Source: Labrys miyagiensis
GTDB taxonomy: Bacteria > Pseudomonadota > Alphaproteobacteria > Rhizobiales > Labraceae
Direction of reading: 5' to 3'
Assembly (NCBI RefSeq): GCF_030160835.1
Contig: NZ_BSPC01000005.1
Coordinates: forward strand, 558,001-622,000
DNA: 64,000 bases
This document shows, one piece after another, positions 35,401 to 45,503 of the stretch (its first letter is position 1; the number at the start of each line of letters is the position of its first letter). The notes beneath the pieces were generated by a model, which saw nothing but the letters and a program-made list of their open reading frames with translations, was not told the origin of the DNA and did not search any database. The position numbers and the translations under genes are program-made.

Positions 35401-36177
35401 TTAGCGGCGGTCGCCCAGGAGGCGCAGCAGCATGATGAAGAGGTTGATGAAGTCGAGATAGAGCGTCAGCGCGCCATGCACGGCGAGCTTCTCGCCCTCA
35501 TCGCGGCTGAAGCTACGGGCATTCTCGGCATAGAGCGACTTCAGCATCTGGGTGTCGTAGGCGGTGAGGCCCGCGAAGATGCCGACGCCGGCGACGGTGA
35601 TCAGGAAGGTCAGCATGCTCGAGGGGAAGAACAGGCTCACCAGGCTCGCGAGAAGCAGGCCAACCAGACCCATGATCAGGAACGAACCGAACGCCGACAG
35701 GTCACGCCTGGTGGTGTAGCCATAGAGGCTGAGCGCACCGAAGCTGGCCGCCGAGACGAAGAAGACGCGGGCGATCGAGCCATGGGTATAGACCAGGAAC
35801 AGGGTCGACAGCGACAGGCCCATCAACGCGGAAAACACGTAGAAAAGGACGCGCGTCATCTGAACCGAGCGGCCCTGCGTGCCGATGTTCATCCAGAACA
35901 CCATGCCGAGCGGCGCGAAGGCGATGACCCACTTCAGGGGCGTGTTGAACAGCAGCAGGCCAAACGAGTTGAGGGCTACGATCTTGCCCATCTCGTTGAC
36001 CTCGACGCCGGACGCCAGATAGGCGCCGATCGCGACCAGGCCGGTGATGGCCACGCCGAGGGTCATGTGATTGTAGACCGCGAGCATGAAGGCGCGCAGG
36101 CCCTGGTCGATCGCCGGTGCTCCGGCGCGCGCGTCGGAGACGGTGCCGGCCGAATAGCGAGGATCATTGAAGGACAT
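35401..36177 (-). CDS. Bax inhibitor-1/YccA family membrane protein
   Basis: 258 residues with about seven membrane segments. The N-terminal LRAFMLAVYNHMTLGVAITG and the C-terminal YDTQMLKSLY, with the YDTQ aspartate conserved in the TMBIM family, are diagnostic. These proteins form pH-sensitive cation leak channels in characterised members. ATG 36177 gives the family start MSFNDPRYS; the frame is open further upstream but without family sequence. Confidence 0.94.
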   Translation of the reverse strand: MSFNDPRYSAGTVSDARAGAPAIDQGLRAFMLAVYNHMTLGVAITGLVAIGAYLASGVEVNEMGKIVALNSFGLLLFNTPLKWVIAFAPLGMVFWMNIGTQGRSVQMTRVLFYVFSALMGLSLSTLFLVYTHGSIARVFFVSAASFGALSLYGYTTRRDLSAFGSFLIMGLVGLLLASLVSLFFPSSMLTFLITVAGVGIFAGLTAYDTQMLKSLYAENARSFSRDEGEKLAVHGALTLYLDFINLFIMLLRLLGDRR

Positions 36178-36277
36178 CGGACTCTCCAAAAGTGCGGCAC
36201 GTGCCGCAGAAAGCTGGACCTTATGTAGTGTGTCCCACCAAAACAGTGAAGTGAATTGCGCGCAATGTTGTTTTGAA

Positions 36278-36423
36278 CCTGGGAGCGCGGACATCTTGTC
36301 CGCTCTTGAAGCGATAACGCTGCACGAAAGCGCGCGACCCGCAACGAAGTACCGGCTTTTTAGGGGCGAGATAGATCATCCCGTTGCACTCACCCCTAAA
36401 AGTCATCGTTTCAAGAGCGGACA
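36278..36423. repeat. Inverted repeat, family A, with truncated right arm
   Basis: Left arm 36278-36306 is complete. The right arm stops after AAGAGCGGACA at 36423, directly followed by the TAA stop codon (36424-36426, minus strand) of the permease gene. A second hairpin (TTTTAGGGGCGAG and CTCACCCCTAAAA) lies between the arms. Confidence 0.88.
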
Positions 36424-38961
36424 TTACAGACTCTTCAAATGCGCCGCCGGCTTCTGCCGCAGTATACGCCATGTCCCCGCCAGGCCAAACAGGATCGTCA
36501 GCGCGAGCGCCCCGAAAGCGGCCGTCAGGGCCGGCACAGGCAGGAAGGTGAAGGTGAAATTCATCAGGTAGGTCACGATCAGCCACGCACAGGCCGTGCC
36601 GGCAATCACGCCGAAGATCGCGGTGGCGAGGCCAAGCAGGCCATATTCCAGCACGAAGGCGAAGAGGATCTTGCCGCGCGTCGCCCCCAGCACCTTGAGG
36701 ATGACGGCATCGTAGAGCCGGCTGTTCTGCCCGGCGGCGAGCGCCCCCGCCAGCACCAGGATCGAGGCGATGAGGGCGATCGAGGCGGCGACGCGGATCG
36801 CCATGGCAAGCTGGCCAGCAAGCTCGGCGAGGCTCTGCAGGGCATCCTTGATGCGCACGGTGGTGATCGCGGGGAAGGCGTCGGCGACTCGCTTGAGCAG
36901 CGCGAGTTCGGTGGCATCGCTGGCGCCATGGGGATAGGTTAGGGTGGCGATGTCGGTGACCGGCGCGCCCTTGAAGGTGTTGGGCGAATAGACCAGCACG
37001 AAATTGATGCCGAAGCTCTGCCATTCGAGCTTGCGCAGCGCGCCCACCATGGCCGTGATGTTGCGGCCAAGCACGTTCACCACGAGGGGATCGCCGACCT
37101 TGAGGCCGAGGCCGCGGGCGATATCCTGTTCGAGCGAGACCAGGGGCGGACCGGTGTAGTCGGGGTTCCACCACTGGCCGTCAACCACACGCGAGCCTTC
37201 CGGTATCTTGTCGGCAAAGGTGACGCCGCGATCCCCGCTCAGCACCCAGGCGACATCCGGCGGCGGCTTGACCTGCTCCACCGGCGCGCCGTTCACGCTG
37301 ACAATGCGCCCGCGCAGCATCGGCACGCGTTCGATGCTGGCCTCGGGCGCCGCCTTCTCGAGGAAGGCCTCGAAGCGCGGAGCGTCGGTGTGGCGGATGT
37401 CGACGAAGAAGAAGCTCGGTGCCTTGTCGGGGATGGCGGCGGAGAGCTGATGGCGGATATTGGCGTCGATCAGTGTGAGCGCCACCAGCAGGCAGAGGCC
37501 AAGGCCGAGCGAGAGCACTACGGAGGGCGTCGCCGCGCCCGGTCGGTGGATATTGGTGATGGCAAGGCGCAGCGGCGTGTTATGCGCCCGTGGCAGGCGG
37601 CGGGCGAGCGCCATCAAGAGGCTCGCAACCACCCGAAGCAGGATGAAAGCGCCGAGTGCCGCACCGACATAGACCAGCGCCACCTTCCTGTCGGTGGCGA
37701 AGACGACGGCGAGGGCGACGAGCGCCAGCACCGGCAGCGCCGCCAATAGCAGGAACATTGGCTCGGGCCAGCGGCGGCTGGGCGCGATGGCGTCGCGGAA
37801 AAGGGCAGAGACGCCGATCTCGCGGGCCCGGCCGAGCGGCAGCAGCGAGAAGGCCAGGGCGGTCAGCATGCCATAGGTAGCGGCCAGCGCCAGGCCCGCC
37901 GGATTGATCACCGGGGTGATCGGCAGCGGCAGGTAATCGGCGAAGCCATAAGCGAGGATGAAGGGGAGCGCCGCGCCGAGCGCCAGGCCGATTATGATGC
38001 CGAAGACGGCCAGCAGCATGGTCTGGGTGAGATAGATCGATGTGACTAGGTTGGAGCCGGCGCCCAGCGTCTTCAAGGTGGCGATGCTGTTGCGCTGGCG
38101 CTCGACGAAGGCACGCACGGCGTTGGCGACGCCGACCCCGCCCACCAGCAGCGCCGTGAGCCCGACCAGGGTGATGAACATGGTGAAGCGGTCGATGCCG
38201 CGGCGCAGTTCCGGCGAGGCATCGTCGCGCGTGTGGATCTCCCAGCCCGCCTGGGGAAAGGCAGCCAGCGCCTTGGCGCTCACCATCGCCGGCGTGACAT
38301 CAGGCGGCAGCTCCAGGCGGTAGCGCCAGCGGATCAGGGAGCCCGGCTGGATCAGCCCACTCGCCCGGAAGGCGTCGAGAGTCATCGTCAGGCGTGGCCC
38401 GAGGCCGATGCCGCCGGCGAGCTTGTCGGGCTCGCCGGTGAGCCGGTCGGCCAGCGTCACGGTGAGGGCGCCGAGCGTGACGGTGGCGCCGGGCTGCAGG
38501 CCGAGGCGGACGAAGAGGGTCGGGTCGGCCACCGCCCGGACCTGCGTGCCCTCACCGCCGATGGTCCCGCTGAGCGGCTTGCCGCCGGCAAGCGCCGCGC
38601 TGCCAAAGAGGGGATAGAGGCCGTCTACGGCCTTGATCTCGACCAGCGTCGTCTGGCCATCGGCCGTGCGGGCCATCGCGCGCGTACCGGCGATCACCGA
38701 GAGACGGCCCTGGTCGCGGAGGAAGGCAAGCTCCTGCGGATCGGCCTCGCGCCCGATCAGCGAAAACTCGATGTCGCCGCCATTGATCACCCGCCCCTGC
38801 GTACGCAGCCCGTCGGTCAGGGCGCTGGAGATGGCATTGACGCCGGCAATCGCCATCACGCCAAGCGCCAGGCAGGCGAGGAAGATGCCGAAGCCGCCTA
38901 TGCCGGCGCGGAGTTCGCGAAGGGCATAGCGCAAAGGGAGGGGTAGGGTGGAGGATGTCAT
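36424..38961 (-). CDS. FtsX/MacB-type ABC transporter permease, YbbP-like
   Basis: 845 residues. Two copies of the FtsX-like four-helix arrangement (membrane segments near the N-terminus, about 260-440 and 710-830) with large periplasmic parts, the layout of YbbP-family permeases. Conserved FtsX pieces include RNSIATLKTLGA (about 290) and RLYDAVILKVLGATRGKI (about 745). Such permeases need an ATPase partner (YbbA), usually encoded directly beside them; no ATPase gene is adjacent here. The stop codon touches the truncated repeat at 36278-36423. Confidence 0.93.
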   Translation of the reverse strand: MTSSTLPLPLRYALRELRAGIGGFGIFLACLALGVMAIAGVNAISSALTDGLRTQGRVINGGDIEFSLIGREADPQELAFLRDQGRLSVIAGTRAMARTADGQTTLVEIKAVDGLYPLFGSAALAGGKPLSGTIGGEGTQVRAVADPTLFVRLGLQPGATVTLGALTVTLADRLTGEPDKLAGGIGLGPRLTMTLDAFRASGLIQPGSLIRWRYRLELPPDVTPAMVSAKALAAFPQAGWEIHTRDDASPELRRGIDRFTMFITLVGLTALLVGGVGVANAVRAFVERQRNSIATLKTLGAGSNLVTSIYLTQTMLLAVFGIIIGLALGAALPFILAYGFADYLPLPITPVINPAGLALAATYGMLTALAFSLLPLGRAREIGVSALFRDAIAPSRRWPEPMFLLLAALPVLALVALAVVFATDRKVALVYVGAALGAFILLRVVASLLMALARRLPRAHNTPLRLAITNIHRPGAATPSVVLSLGLGLCLLVALTLIDANIRHQLSAAIPDKAPSFFFVDIRHTDAPRFEAFLEKAAPEASIERVPMLRGRIVSVNGAPVEQVKPPPDVAWVLSGDRGVTFADKIPEGSRVVDGQWWNPDYTGPPLVSLEQDIARGLGLKVGDPLVVNVLGRNITAMVGALRKLEWQSFGINFVLVYSPNTFKGAPVTDIATLTYPHGASDATELALLKRVADAFPAITTVRIKDALQSLAELAGQLAMAIRVAASIALIASILVLAGALAAGQNSRLYDAVILKVLGATRGKILFAFVLEYGLLGLATAIFGVIAGTACAWLIVTYLMNFTFTFLPVPALTAAFGALALTILFGLAGTWRILRQKPAAHLKSL

Positions 38962-39000
38962 GCGCGCACAATGAGAGGACGGAGAAGGCCGAATGATGGC

Positions 39001-39158
39001 GCTGGGAGCGCGGACGTCCCTACGACACTCAAGTGAGTGTCGGACGATCCGCTCTTGGAAACGCTTTCGCTGCAGAAAAGGGCGCGACCGTCGAGGTTCA
39101 TGCCTTTGTCTACGCAGTTATCGTTTCAAGAGCGGACAGGATGTCCGCGCTCCCAGCG
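39001..39158. repeat. Inverted repeat, family A, with ACGACACTC insert
   Basis: Left arm 39001-39055 includes the block CCTACGACACTCAAGTGAG, also found in the palindrome at 9715. The right arm is 39125-39158. It ends 1 base before the stop codon (39160-39162) of the GST gene and lies 40 bases upstream of the permease gene start. Confidence 0.93.
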
Positions 39159-39159
39159 C

Positions 39160-39870
39160 CTATGTTCCCACAAAATCCGCGAAATAGGCCGCCAGCATGC
39201 GCTCCTTATAGGCCATGAGATTGGCGTGTCCTCCGATCAGACGCCCCACCTCGGTCCTGAATTCCGGCGCATGGCCGGTGATTACGAAGGCGCCCAGCGT
39301 GGCATCGCCACCGCAGGGCTGGTCGCCGCCGAGCCAGGGAGCATCGCCGAGGAGGGCGGCGCTGGCGGCCACGTCGCGCTTGACCAGTTCGGCCAGTTCC
39401 TGGTCGGAATGGCGTCCGACGCCCTGGCTGTGCAGGTCCTTGCGGATCTTGCGGCGCACCAGCGTCTTGACGACCGGGCGCAGCAGCGACGGCACGCGTC
39501 TGAAGACGAGGGCGGCGATCTTCTCGAAATTCTCGTCCCGCATCCAGCGCTCGCGGACGGCAGCCCAGTAGAGATGGTTCTCGCACATCTTCTCCAGCGC
39601 CCAGATCGCCGCACCGCGCTCGGGCGCAAGGTTGCGGTCGAAATCGATGCCATATTTGCGTTCGATATGCAGGCGGATGAAGGTGGAATCGGCGACGATC
39701 TCCCCACCATCTTCGATGTAGGGCAGTTTGCCCTTGGGCGCCCTGGTAAAGCCCTTGCGGTTGGCCTGGTAGGTCAGGCCCGCAAGCTTGAGCAGGAGAT
39801 GGGCCTTGGTCACGAAGGGGCTCATATCCGGCAGGCCGAAGGCGGGACCGAAGGTGAAGAGCGTGATCAT
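39160..39870 (-). CDS. Glutathione S-transferase family protein
   Basis: 236 residues. A thioredoxin-like N-terminal domain ([40 protein letters not shown]) followed by an all-helical C-terminal domain. The order and GLPDxSPFVTK motif match the group that includes eukaryotic Fax/metaxin-like GSTs and their proteobacterial relatives. Substrate unknown. ATG 39870 matches the family start. It is divergent from the ArsR-type regulator 183 bases away. Confidence 0.88.
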   Translation of the reverse strand: MITLFTFGPAFGLPDMSPFVTKAHLLLKLAGLTYQANRKGFTRAPKGKLPYIEDGGEIVADSTFIRLHIERKYGIDFDRNLAPERGAAIWALEKMCENHLYWAAVRERWMRDENFEKIAALVFRRVPSLLRPVVKTLVRRKIRKDLHSQGVGRHSDQELAELVKRDVAASAALLGDAPWLGGDQPCGGDATLGAFVITGHAPEFRTEVGRLIGGHANLMAYKERMLAAYFADFVGT

Positions 39871-40053
39871 CGCAGGGTTCCTGTGTTGCGGCGACGCGGG
39901 CCAGGATCCTGTCTCAAAGCCTGGATGCGTGTTCCTCAAACGAAGCGCTTTGGCAGTGACGTAAGGACACTACAGCGCGTTAAAAAAGGCGAAACGGTGT
40001 GGAAAAGGTACTCCCTTGCCAAAGGTCGCGATGAAACCGATATAGGGTGCATC

Positions 40054-40347
40054 ATGTCCACCCCCACTGCTACGCAGCTCTCTGACCGCCAGATCACCCT
40101 GATCGCCCGCGCGCTCGCCGAGCCCCGCCGCTACCAGATGCTCAAGGAGATCTCGGCCGCGGGGGGCACGATCGCCTGCTCGGGCGTGCAGCAATGCCAT
40201 GCCATCAGCCCGGCAACGCTGTCGCACCACGTGAAGGAACTGGAGAACGCCGGTCTCATCGAGATCCTGCGCGAGGGCAAATATGCCACGCTCGTGCTGC
40301 AGCGCGAGGTGCTGGCGGCCTATCTCGACCAGCTTGCCAAGATCTGA
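40054..40347 (+). CDS. ArsR-family winged-helix regulator
   Basis: 97 residues, almost entirely one winged helix-turn-helix domain: [16 protein letters not shown], recognition region [20 protein letters not shown], and the wing [13 protein letters not shown] Cys pair (ACSGVQQC, about residues 42-49) could sense metal or redox state. The gene precedes two tandem SDR genes on the same strand and is divergent from the GST gene, so it probably represses itself and these neighbours. Confidence 0.92.
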   Translation: MSTPTATQLSDRQITLIARALAEPRRYQMLKEISAAGGTIACSGVQQCHAISPATLSHHVKELENAGLIEILREGKYATLVLQREVLAAYLDQLAKI

Positions 40348-40392
40348 ATGACGCAGTGCAAGAAATCTGCGCAAGTGCCCCTTGTTTCGTTT

Positions 40393-40420
40393 CGATGATT
40401 ATCTAATTATCGAATCATCG
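40393..40420. promoter_or_regulatory. Candidate operator upstream of the tandem SDR genes
   Basis: Perfect inverted repeat CGATGATT / AATCATCG with a 12-base AT-rich centre, in the 95-base gap between the ArsR gene and the first SDR. Its size and position suit a dimeric winged-helix repressor. Confidence 0.5.
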
Positions 40421-40442
40421 TCATCGAACAACGAGAACGACA

Positions 40443-41192
40443 ATGAGCAAACTGACAGGCAAGGTCGCCGTCGTCACCGGTGCCTCCAAGGGCATCGGCG
40501 CCGGCATCGCCAAGGGGCTGGCCGCCGAGGGCGCGGCGGTGGTGGTGAACTACGCCACCAGCCGCGAGGGCGCCGACAAGGTGGTTGCTGAAATCACCGC
40601 CAGGGGCGGCCAGGCCGTCGCGGTCCAGGGCGACGTCTCCAAGGCCGCGGATGTGAAGAAGATCTTCGCCGAGACCAGGCAGGCCTATGGCAAGCTGGAC
40701 GTGCTGGTGAACAATGCCGGCGTCTATCAGTTCGGGCCGCTCGAAGCGGTGACCGAAGAAGAGTTCCACCGCCAGTTCAACACCAACGTGCTGGGCCTGC
40801 TGCTCGCCACCCAGGAGGCCGAGAAGCATTTCGGGCCCGAAGGCGGCAGCGTCATCAATATCGGTTCGGTCGCCGACGACATCACGCCGCCGGCCACGGT
40901 GATTTATACCGCCACCAAGGGCGCGGTGACCTCCATCACGCATGTGCTGGCCAAGGAACTCGGCCCGAAGAAGATCCGGGTCAACTCGATCAACCCCGGC
41001 ATGGTCGAAACCGAGGGCGTGCATGCCGCAGGTGTGATCGGCAGCGATTTCGAGGCCCAGCAGGTCGCGCAGACGCCGCTCGGCCGCATCGGCCAGCCCT
41101 CCGATATCGCGCCGGTGGCGGTGTTCCTTGCCTCGAACGACTCCGGCTGGCTCACCGGCGAGACATTGCTCGCCTCCGGCGGCGTGCGCTGA
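40443..41192 (+). CDS. SDR family oxidoreductase, tandem copy 1
   Basis: 249 residues, classical FabG-like short-chain dehydrogenase. TGASKGIG at 12-19, NNAG at 90-93, Ser142 and the YTATK pair Tyr155/Lys159. About 84 percent of positions are identical, counted by eye, to the next gene, and the two start with the same MSKLTGKVAVVTGASKGIGA. It sits under the probable control of the ArsR regulator. Differences cluster in the 143-155 loop next to the active site and near the C-terminus, which suggests a shifted substrate range. Substrate unknown. Confidence 0.94.
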   Translation: MSKLTGKVAVVTGASKGIGAGIAKGLAAEGAAVVVNYATSREGADKVVAEITARGGQAVAVQGDVSKAADVKKIFAETRQAYGKLDVLVNNAGVYQFGPLEAVTEEEFHRQFNTNVLGLLLATQEAEKHFGPEGGSVINIGSVADDITPPATVIYTATKGAVTSITHVLAKELGPKKIRVNSINPGMVETEGVHAAGVIGSDFEAQQVAQTPLGRIGQPSDIAPVAVFLASNDSGWLTGETLLASGGVR

Positions 41193-41241
41193 GCGCGTCC
41201 GCCTCCAGCCTCGATCCAACATCCAAAAGAGAGTAGCGACA

Positions 41242-41991
41242 ATGAGCAAACTGACAGGCAAAGTCGCCGTCGTCACCGGCGCCTCCAAGGGCATCGGCGC
41301 GGGGATCGCCAAGGGCCTCGCCGCCGAGGGTGCCTCGGTGGTGGTGAATTACGCTTCCAGCCGCGAGGGCGCCGACAAGGTCGTCGCCGAGATCATCGCC
41401 AAGGGCGGCAAGGCGATCGCGGTGCAGGGCGACGTTTCCAAGACGGGGGACGTCAAGCGCGTGTTTGCCGAGGCCGCAAAGGCCTATGGCAAGCTCGATG
41501 TGCTGGTGAACAATGCCGGCGTCTATGCCTTCGCACCGCTTGACGCGATCACGGAGGATGAATTCCACCGCCAATTCAACACCAATGTGCTGGGCCTCAT
41601 CCTGGCGACCCAGGAAGCCGAGAAGCATTTCGGGCCCGAGGGCGGCAGCGTGATCAATATCGGCTCGGCCGTGACCGACCTCAACATTCCGCAGACGGCC
41701 GTCTACACCGCCACCAAGGGCGCGGTGACCTCGATCACGCAGGTGCTGTCGAAAGAGCTAGGGCCGAAGAAGATCCGAGTGAACTCGATCAATCCCGGCA
41801 TGGTCGAGACCGAGGGCGTGCATGCGGCCGGCTTCATCGGCGGTGAGCTCGAAAGCCAGACGGTGGCCCAGACCCCGCTCGGCCGCATCGGCCAGCCCGG
41901 CGACATCACGCCGGTGGCCGTATTCCTCGCCTCCGCCGACTCCGGCTGGCTGACAGGCGAAGTGCTGGTGGCCTCGGGCGGGGTGCGGTAG
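41242..41991 (+). CDS. SDR family oxidoreductase, tandem copy 2
   Basis: 249 residues with the same motifs as copy 1 (TGASKGIG 12-19, NNAG 90-93, Ser142, Tyr155, Lys159), 49 bases downstream of it. The sequence around the start (GCGACAATGAGCAAACTGAC) nearly repeats that of copy 1, so the duplication included the translation start. The SAVTDLNIPQTAV loop replaces SVADDITPPATVI of copy 1. Probably co-transcribed with copy 1. Repeat family E follows about 80 bases after the stop. Confidence 0.94.
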   Translation: MSKLTGKVAVVTGASKGIGAGIAKGLAAEGASVVVNYASSREGADKVVAEIIAKGGKAIAVQGDVSKTGDVKRVFAEAAKAYGKLDVLVNNAGVYAFAPLDAITEDEFHRQFNTNVLGLILATQEAEKHFGPEGGSVINIGSAVTDLNIPQTAVYTATKGAVTSITQVLSKELGPKKIRVNSINPGMVETEGVHAAGFIGGELESQTVAQTPLGRIGQPGDITPVAVFLASADSGWLTGEVLVASGGVR

Positions 41992-42071
41992 GACTTGCGT
42001 GAGGAGAGGCGCGAGAATCCTTCCCGGTTTCGGCTGGGCGAGATGAGAGATCCGAGGATAGGCTGTGCCTT

Positions 42072-42280
42072 GAAGTCCCCTCGCCCCGTTCTTACGGGGA
42101 GAGGATAAAGGTGAGGGGCGGCGCAGGGTTCTGAGACTAGCGTTTTCTCAGCCACAGCATTTAGTCGGCGCGCATCACCTCACCATATCTCCTTGATCGA
42201 TTTAAGAAAATAGCTCTACCAAGGTCGCGCAGCCCCTCACCTCTATCCCCTCCCCGTAAGAACGGGGCGAGGGGGCGCAG
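42072..42280. repeat. Inverted repeat, family E, second copy
   Basis: Arms at 42072-42124 (CCCCTCGCCCCGTTCTTACG, then GGGGAGAGGATAAAGGTGAG) and 42227-42280, mirrored, about 100 bases apart. The inner loop sequence differs from the copy at 17043 (GTTCTTAC for GCTTGC). It lies between the convergent SDR and rhomboid-TPR genes. Confidence 0.93.
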
Positions 42281-42323
42281 GCGGCCCGCTTGATCCTTCA
42301 GCGTGTCATCTCGCCCAACCGTT

Positions 42324-43535
42324 CTACTGTCCCTCCGTCAGCCTCTGCAGCCCCGCCTTGCTCTCGGCGATGTCGGGATTCTGGACGAGCGCGGCGCGGT
42401 AGTCGGCGATGGCTTCGTCCCGCCGGCCGAGATCCTCGTAGATATGGGCGCGGGTATCGAGTGTGGCGGCATCGTCGGGTGTCACCGCGAGGGCCGCGTT
42501 GGCATCCGGAAGGCCGTCGGCGGCGCGGCCGACCTTGTAGAGCGACCAGGCCCTGAGATTGCGCAGTTGCGGCGAGTCGACGCCTCCGGCGAGGGCGGCG
42601 TCGAGGTCCGGGATGGCGCTGGCGTAATCGTCTTTCAGCGCGTAGGCGGCGCCCCGCAGGGCGTGGGCGGCGGCGTTGCCGTCATCCAGCGCGATCACGG
42701 CGCCGAGGCGGGCGATCTGGTCGTCATTGGCGTCCTTGGCATAGGTGTCGGGGGCGCTCCAGGCCAGCCAGGCGGAGGAGACTGCAGTGCCGACGCCCAG
42801 CGCCAGGCTGAGCAGGGCGATGCTGGCGAGACCAAGGCCGGTCCGGCGCAGGCCCGGCAGCCAGGACGGGCCGATGCGATAGATCATGGCAAGCGCCGTC
42901 ATCACCCCGGCGATGAACCCACCGAAGAGGCCGGCAAAGGAGACGCTCGGCGCCAGCGAGACCAGCGAGAACAAGCCGAACACGAAGTTGAGCGCGGCCC
43001 ATTTCGCCGTGCCGAACATCAACCTCTGGCCTTCCTCGCTTCCCCGCAGGGAGCCGTAGACCAGCGCTGCGCCGAAAAGACCGAAGGTCGCGCTGGAGGT
43101 GCCGAGGGTGTAGAGCTCGCCATAGAAGGCGGATGCCAGCGAGCCCGCCAGACCCGCCAGCATGAAGATGATGAAGGCGCGCAGGCGGCCGAACACCTTC
43201 TCGACCGCCGGCATGATCATCATCAGGCAGATCATGTCGACGATCAGATGGGGCAGGCTGGCGTGCAGGAAGATCGCGGTGAAGAGATACCAGGGCTGCC
43301 AGTTGGCGATGGCGAGAAAGCCGCCGGCGCCCATCTGGATCAGCACGGTGGGCAGGGGCGTCCACAGCGCGCCGAACAGGCTGGACGCGGAGCCGTCGCC
43401 CACCAGCGCGATCAAAGTGAGGCTGAGCGCCGCGCTCAGCGCGAAGCAGAGCACGCAGACCGCGATCAGCGGAAAGGCGAGCGGCATCGGGCCGAGCAGG
43501 GCCTCACGCCAGAGCGTTTCGGCCCTCTGGATCAC
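42324..43535 (-). CDS. Rhomboid-like membrane protein fused to TPR repeats, active-site His missing
   Basis: 403 residues. Residues 20-250 form a rhomboid core: [11 protein letters not shown] (90-100) in the second segment and [12 protein letters not shown] (145-156) holding the nucleophile position Ser147. The partner His normally precedes GG in the last segment (HxGG); here it is [10 protein letters not shown] (201-210), with Leu203 at that place. The Asn of the oxyanion region is also Asp100. From about 280 to 400 there are three TPR-like repeats. It is probably a non-proteolytic rhomboid relative. The GTG start overlaps the cobT stop (GTGA), so it is coupled to cobT. Confidence 0.85.
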   Translation of the reverse strand: MIQRAETLWREALLGPMPLAFPLIAVCVLCFALSAALSLTLIALVGDGSASSLFGALWTPLPTVLIQMGAGGFLAIANWQPWYLFTAIFLHASLPHLIVDMICLMMIMPAVEKVFGRLRAFIIFMLAGLAGSLASAFYGELYTLGTSSATFGLFGAALVYGSLRGSEEGQRLMFGTAKWAALNFVFGLFSLVSLAPSVSFAGLFGGFIAGVMTALAMIYRIGPSWLPGLRRTGLGLASIALLSLALGVGTAVSSAWLAWSAPDTYAKDANDDQIARLGAVIALDDGNAAAHALRGAAYALKDDYASAIPDLDAALAGGVDSPQLRNLRAWSLYKVGRAADGLPDANAALAVTPDDAATLDTRAHIYEDLGRRDEAIADYRAALVQNPDIAESKAGLQRLTEGQ

Positions 43536-45418
43536 GCGGCCGCCCGGCGCGGGCCCGCGGAGCCAGTCTCGTCGAAGAGCTCGGCAAGCTTGTCGGTCAT
43601 CGCGCCGCCAAGCTCTTCGGCGTCCACGATGGTGACGGCGCGCTTGTAATAGCGCGTGACGTCGTGGCCGATGCCGATGGCGATCAGCTCGACGGGCGAT
43701 CGGGTCTCGATATCCTCGATCATCCAGCGCAGATGCCGTTCGAGATAATTCCCGGTGTTCACCGACAAGGTGGAATCGTCGACCGGTGCGCCGTCGGAGA
43801 TCACCATCAGGATGCGCCGGCTCTCGGTGCGACCGATCAGGCGCTGATGCGCCCAGTTGAGCGCCTCGCCGTCGATATTCTCCTTGAGCAGACCCTCGCG
43901 CATCATCAGGCCGAGATTCTTGCGCGCCCGGCGCCAGGGAGCGTCGGCCGATTTGTAGATGATGTGCCTGAGATCGTTGAGGCGCCCGGGCGAGGCAGGC
44001 TTGCCCGCCTGCAGCCAGGCTTCGCGCGACTGCCCGCCCTTCCAGGCCCTTGTGGTGAAGCCGAGGATCTCGACACGCACGCCGCAGCGCTCCAGCGTGC
44101 GGGCCAGGATGTCGGCGCAGGTTGCCGCCACCGTGATCGGGCGCCCGCGCATCGAGCCAGAATTGTCGATCAGCAGGCTCACCACGGTATCGCGGAAATC
44201 GGTGTCACGCTCGCGCATGAAGGAGAGCGCCGAGGTCGGGTCGATGATCACGCGTGACAGGCGCGCGGGATCGAGCATGCCTTCCTCAAGGTCGAAGTCC
44301 CAGGAGCGGTTCTGCTGGGCCATCAGGCGGCGCTGCAGCCGGTTGGCCAGGCGCGCTACCACGCCCGACAGGCTCGAGAGCTGCTTGTCGAGATAAGCGC
44401 GCAGACGGTCGAGCTCCTCGGGGTCGCAGAGATCAGCGGCATCGACGATCTCGTCGAACCGCGTGGTGAAGGCGCGATAGTCCGGGCCTCGCCTTTCATT
44501 GTCGCGATGCTCGGGCGGGCGCCAGGGCTGGGCGGCTTCCTCGGCATCGCCCGTCTCGGTCTCGTCGGGCATGTCCGAGGAGGGAGACTCGGCGTCCTGG
44601 GTTTCGCCTTCCTGCGAATCCTCGTCGTCCGTCTCCTTCTCCTCCATCTTCATGGAGTCGGATTCGTCCTGGGTCTCGCCCTGGTTCTCCTGGTTTTCGC
44701 CTTCCTGCTCCGAGTCCGCATCATTGTCGCGGTCGTCAGAATCGTCGCTATCGCCTTCCATCTCGTCCGACAGGCCCATATGGGTGAGCACATCGTTCAT
44801 GGTGCGGGCGAAGGCGCGCTGGTTCTCGATCACGCTGTCGAGGCGTGCCAGATCCTTGCCGGCCTTCTCGTCGATGAAGGGGCGCCAGAGGTCGACCAGC
44901 TTGCGGGCAGGTTCCGGCGGGGGCAGGCCGGTGAGCTTCTCGCGCACCAGCAGAGCGAGCGCGTCCTCGATCGGCGCCTCCTCGCGGACGCGGATGTCCT
45001 CATATTTGCCGCCACGGAAATAGCGGTCCTCCAGCATGGCCGAAAGGTTGTTGGCGACACCCGCCATGCGGCGCGAGCCGATGGCCTCGCAGCGCGCCTG
45101 CTCCACCGCGTCGAATACCGTGCGGGCCTGATCGTTCTGAGGCGCCAGGCGGCGGTGGATGCCGACATCGTGGCAGGCGAGGCGCAGCGCCATGGCATCG
45201 GCCTGGCCACGCACGATCGCCGCGACATGGGCGTCGAGCTTGCGCGGCGGCTCGGACAGCCGCGCCTTGTCGGACATCAGGGCCGGCTTCTCGGAGGCGA
45301 AGGTCACTTCCAGGTCCGGCTTGCGGGCGATGGCGCGCAAGGTACCGGCCACCGAACGCTTGAACGCATCGTTGGGGACGTCTTTGGCCTTGTCGCCGGG
45401 CTTGCGATTGGTGGTCAT
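43532..45418 (-). CDS. cobT: Aerobic cobaltochelatase subunit CobT
   Basis: 628 residues. With CobN and CobS it inserts cobalt into hydrogenobyrinic acid a,c-diamide in aerobic cobalamin synthesis. The N-terminal domain is followed by a strongly acidic linker (219-293, rich in Asp, Glu and Ser) and a C-terminal VWA domain with the metal-ion site DNSGSM at 418-423. ATG 45418 is the family start. Its stop overlaps the rhomboid-TPR gene. cobS lies 1.7 kb upstream on the same strand but is separated by DUF4112 and a glycosyltransferase in the opposite direction. cobN is not in the window. Confidence 0.96.
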   Translation of the reverse strand: MTTNRKPGDKAKDVPNDAFKRSVAGTLRAIARKPDLEVTFASEKPALMSDKARLSEPPRKLDAHVAAIVRGQADAMALRLACHDVGIHRRLAPQNDQARTVFDAVEQARCEAIGSRRMAGVANNLSAMLEDRYFRGGKYEDIRVREEAPIEDALALLVREKLTGLPPPEPARKLVDLWRPFIDEKAGKDLARLDSVIENQRAFARTMNDVLTHMGLSDEMEGDSDDSDDRDNDADSEQEGENQENQGETQDESDSMKMEEKETDDEDSQEGETQDAESPSSDMPDETETGDAEEAAQPWRPPEHRDNERRGPDYRAFTTRFDEIVDAADLCDPEELDRLRAYLDKQLSSLSGVVARLANRLQRRLMAQQNRSWDFDLEEGMLDPARLSRVIIDPTSALSFMRERDTDFRDTVVSLLIDNSGSMRGRPITVAATCADILARTLERCGVRVEILGFTTRAWKGGQSREAWLQAGKPASPGRLNDLRHIIYKSADAPWRRARKNLGLMMREGLLKENIDGEALNWAHQRLIGRTESRRILMVISDGAPVDDSTLSVNTGNYLERHLRWMIEDIETRSPVELIAIGIGHDVTRYYKRAVTIVDAEELGGAMTDKLAELFDETGSAGPRRAAA

Positions 45419-45503
45419 GGTTCTGAGATATCCAATGCCACGCCATTCCTCAACCGGGAACTGGTCGGGCAAGCGCGATCGGCATGCGGCGGCGGGACGC
45501 GGT

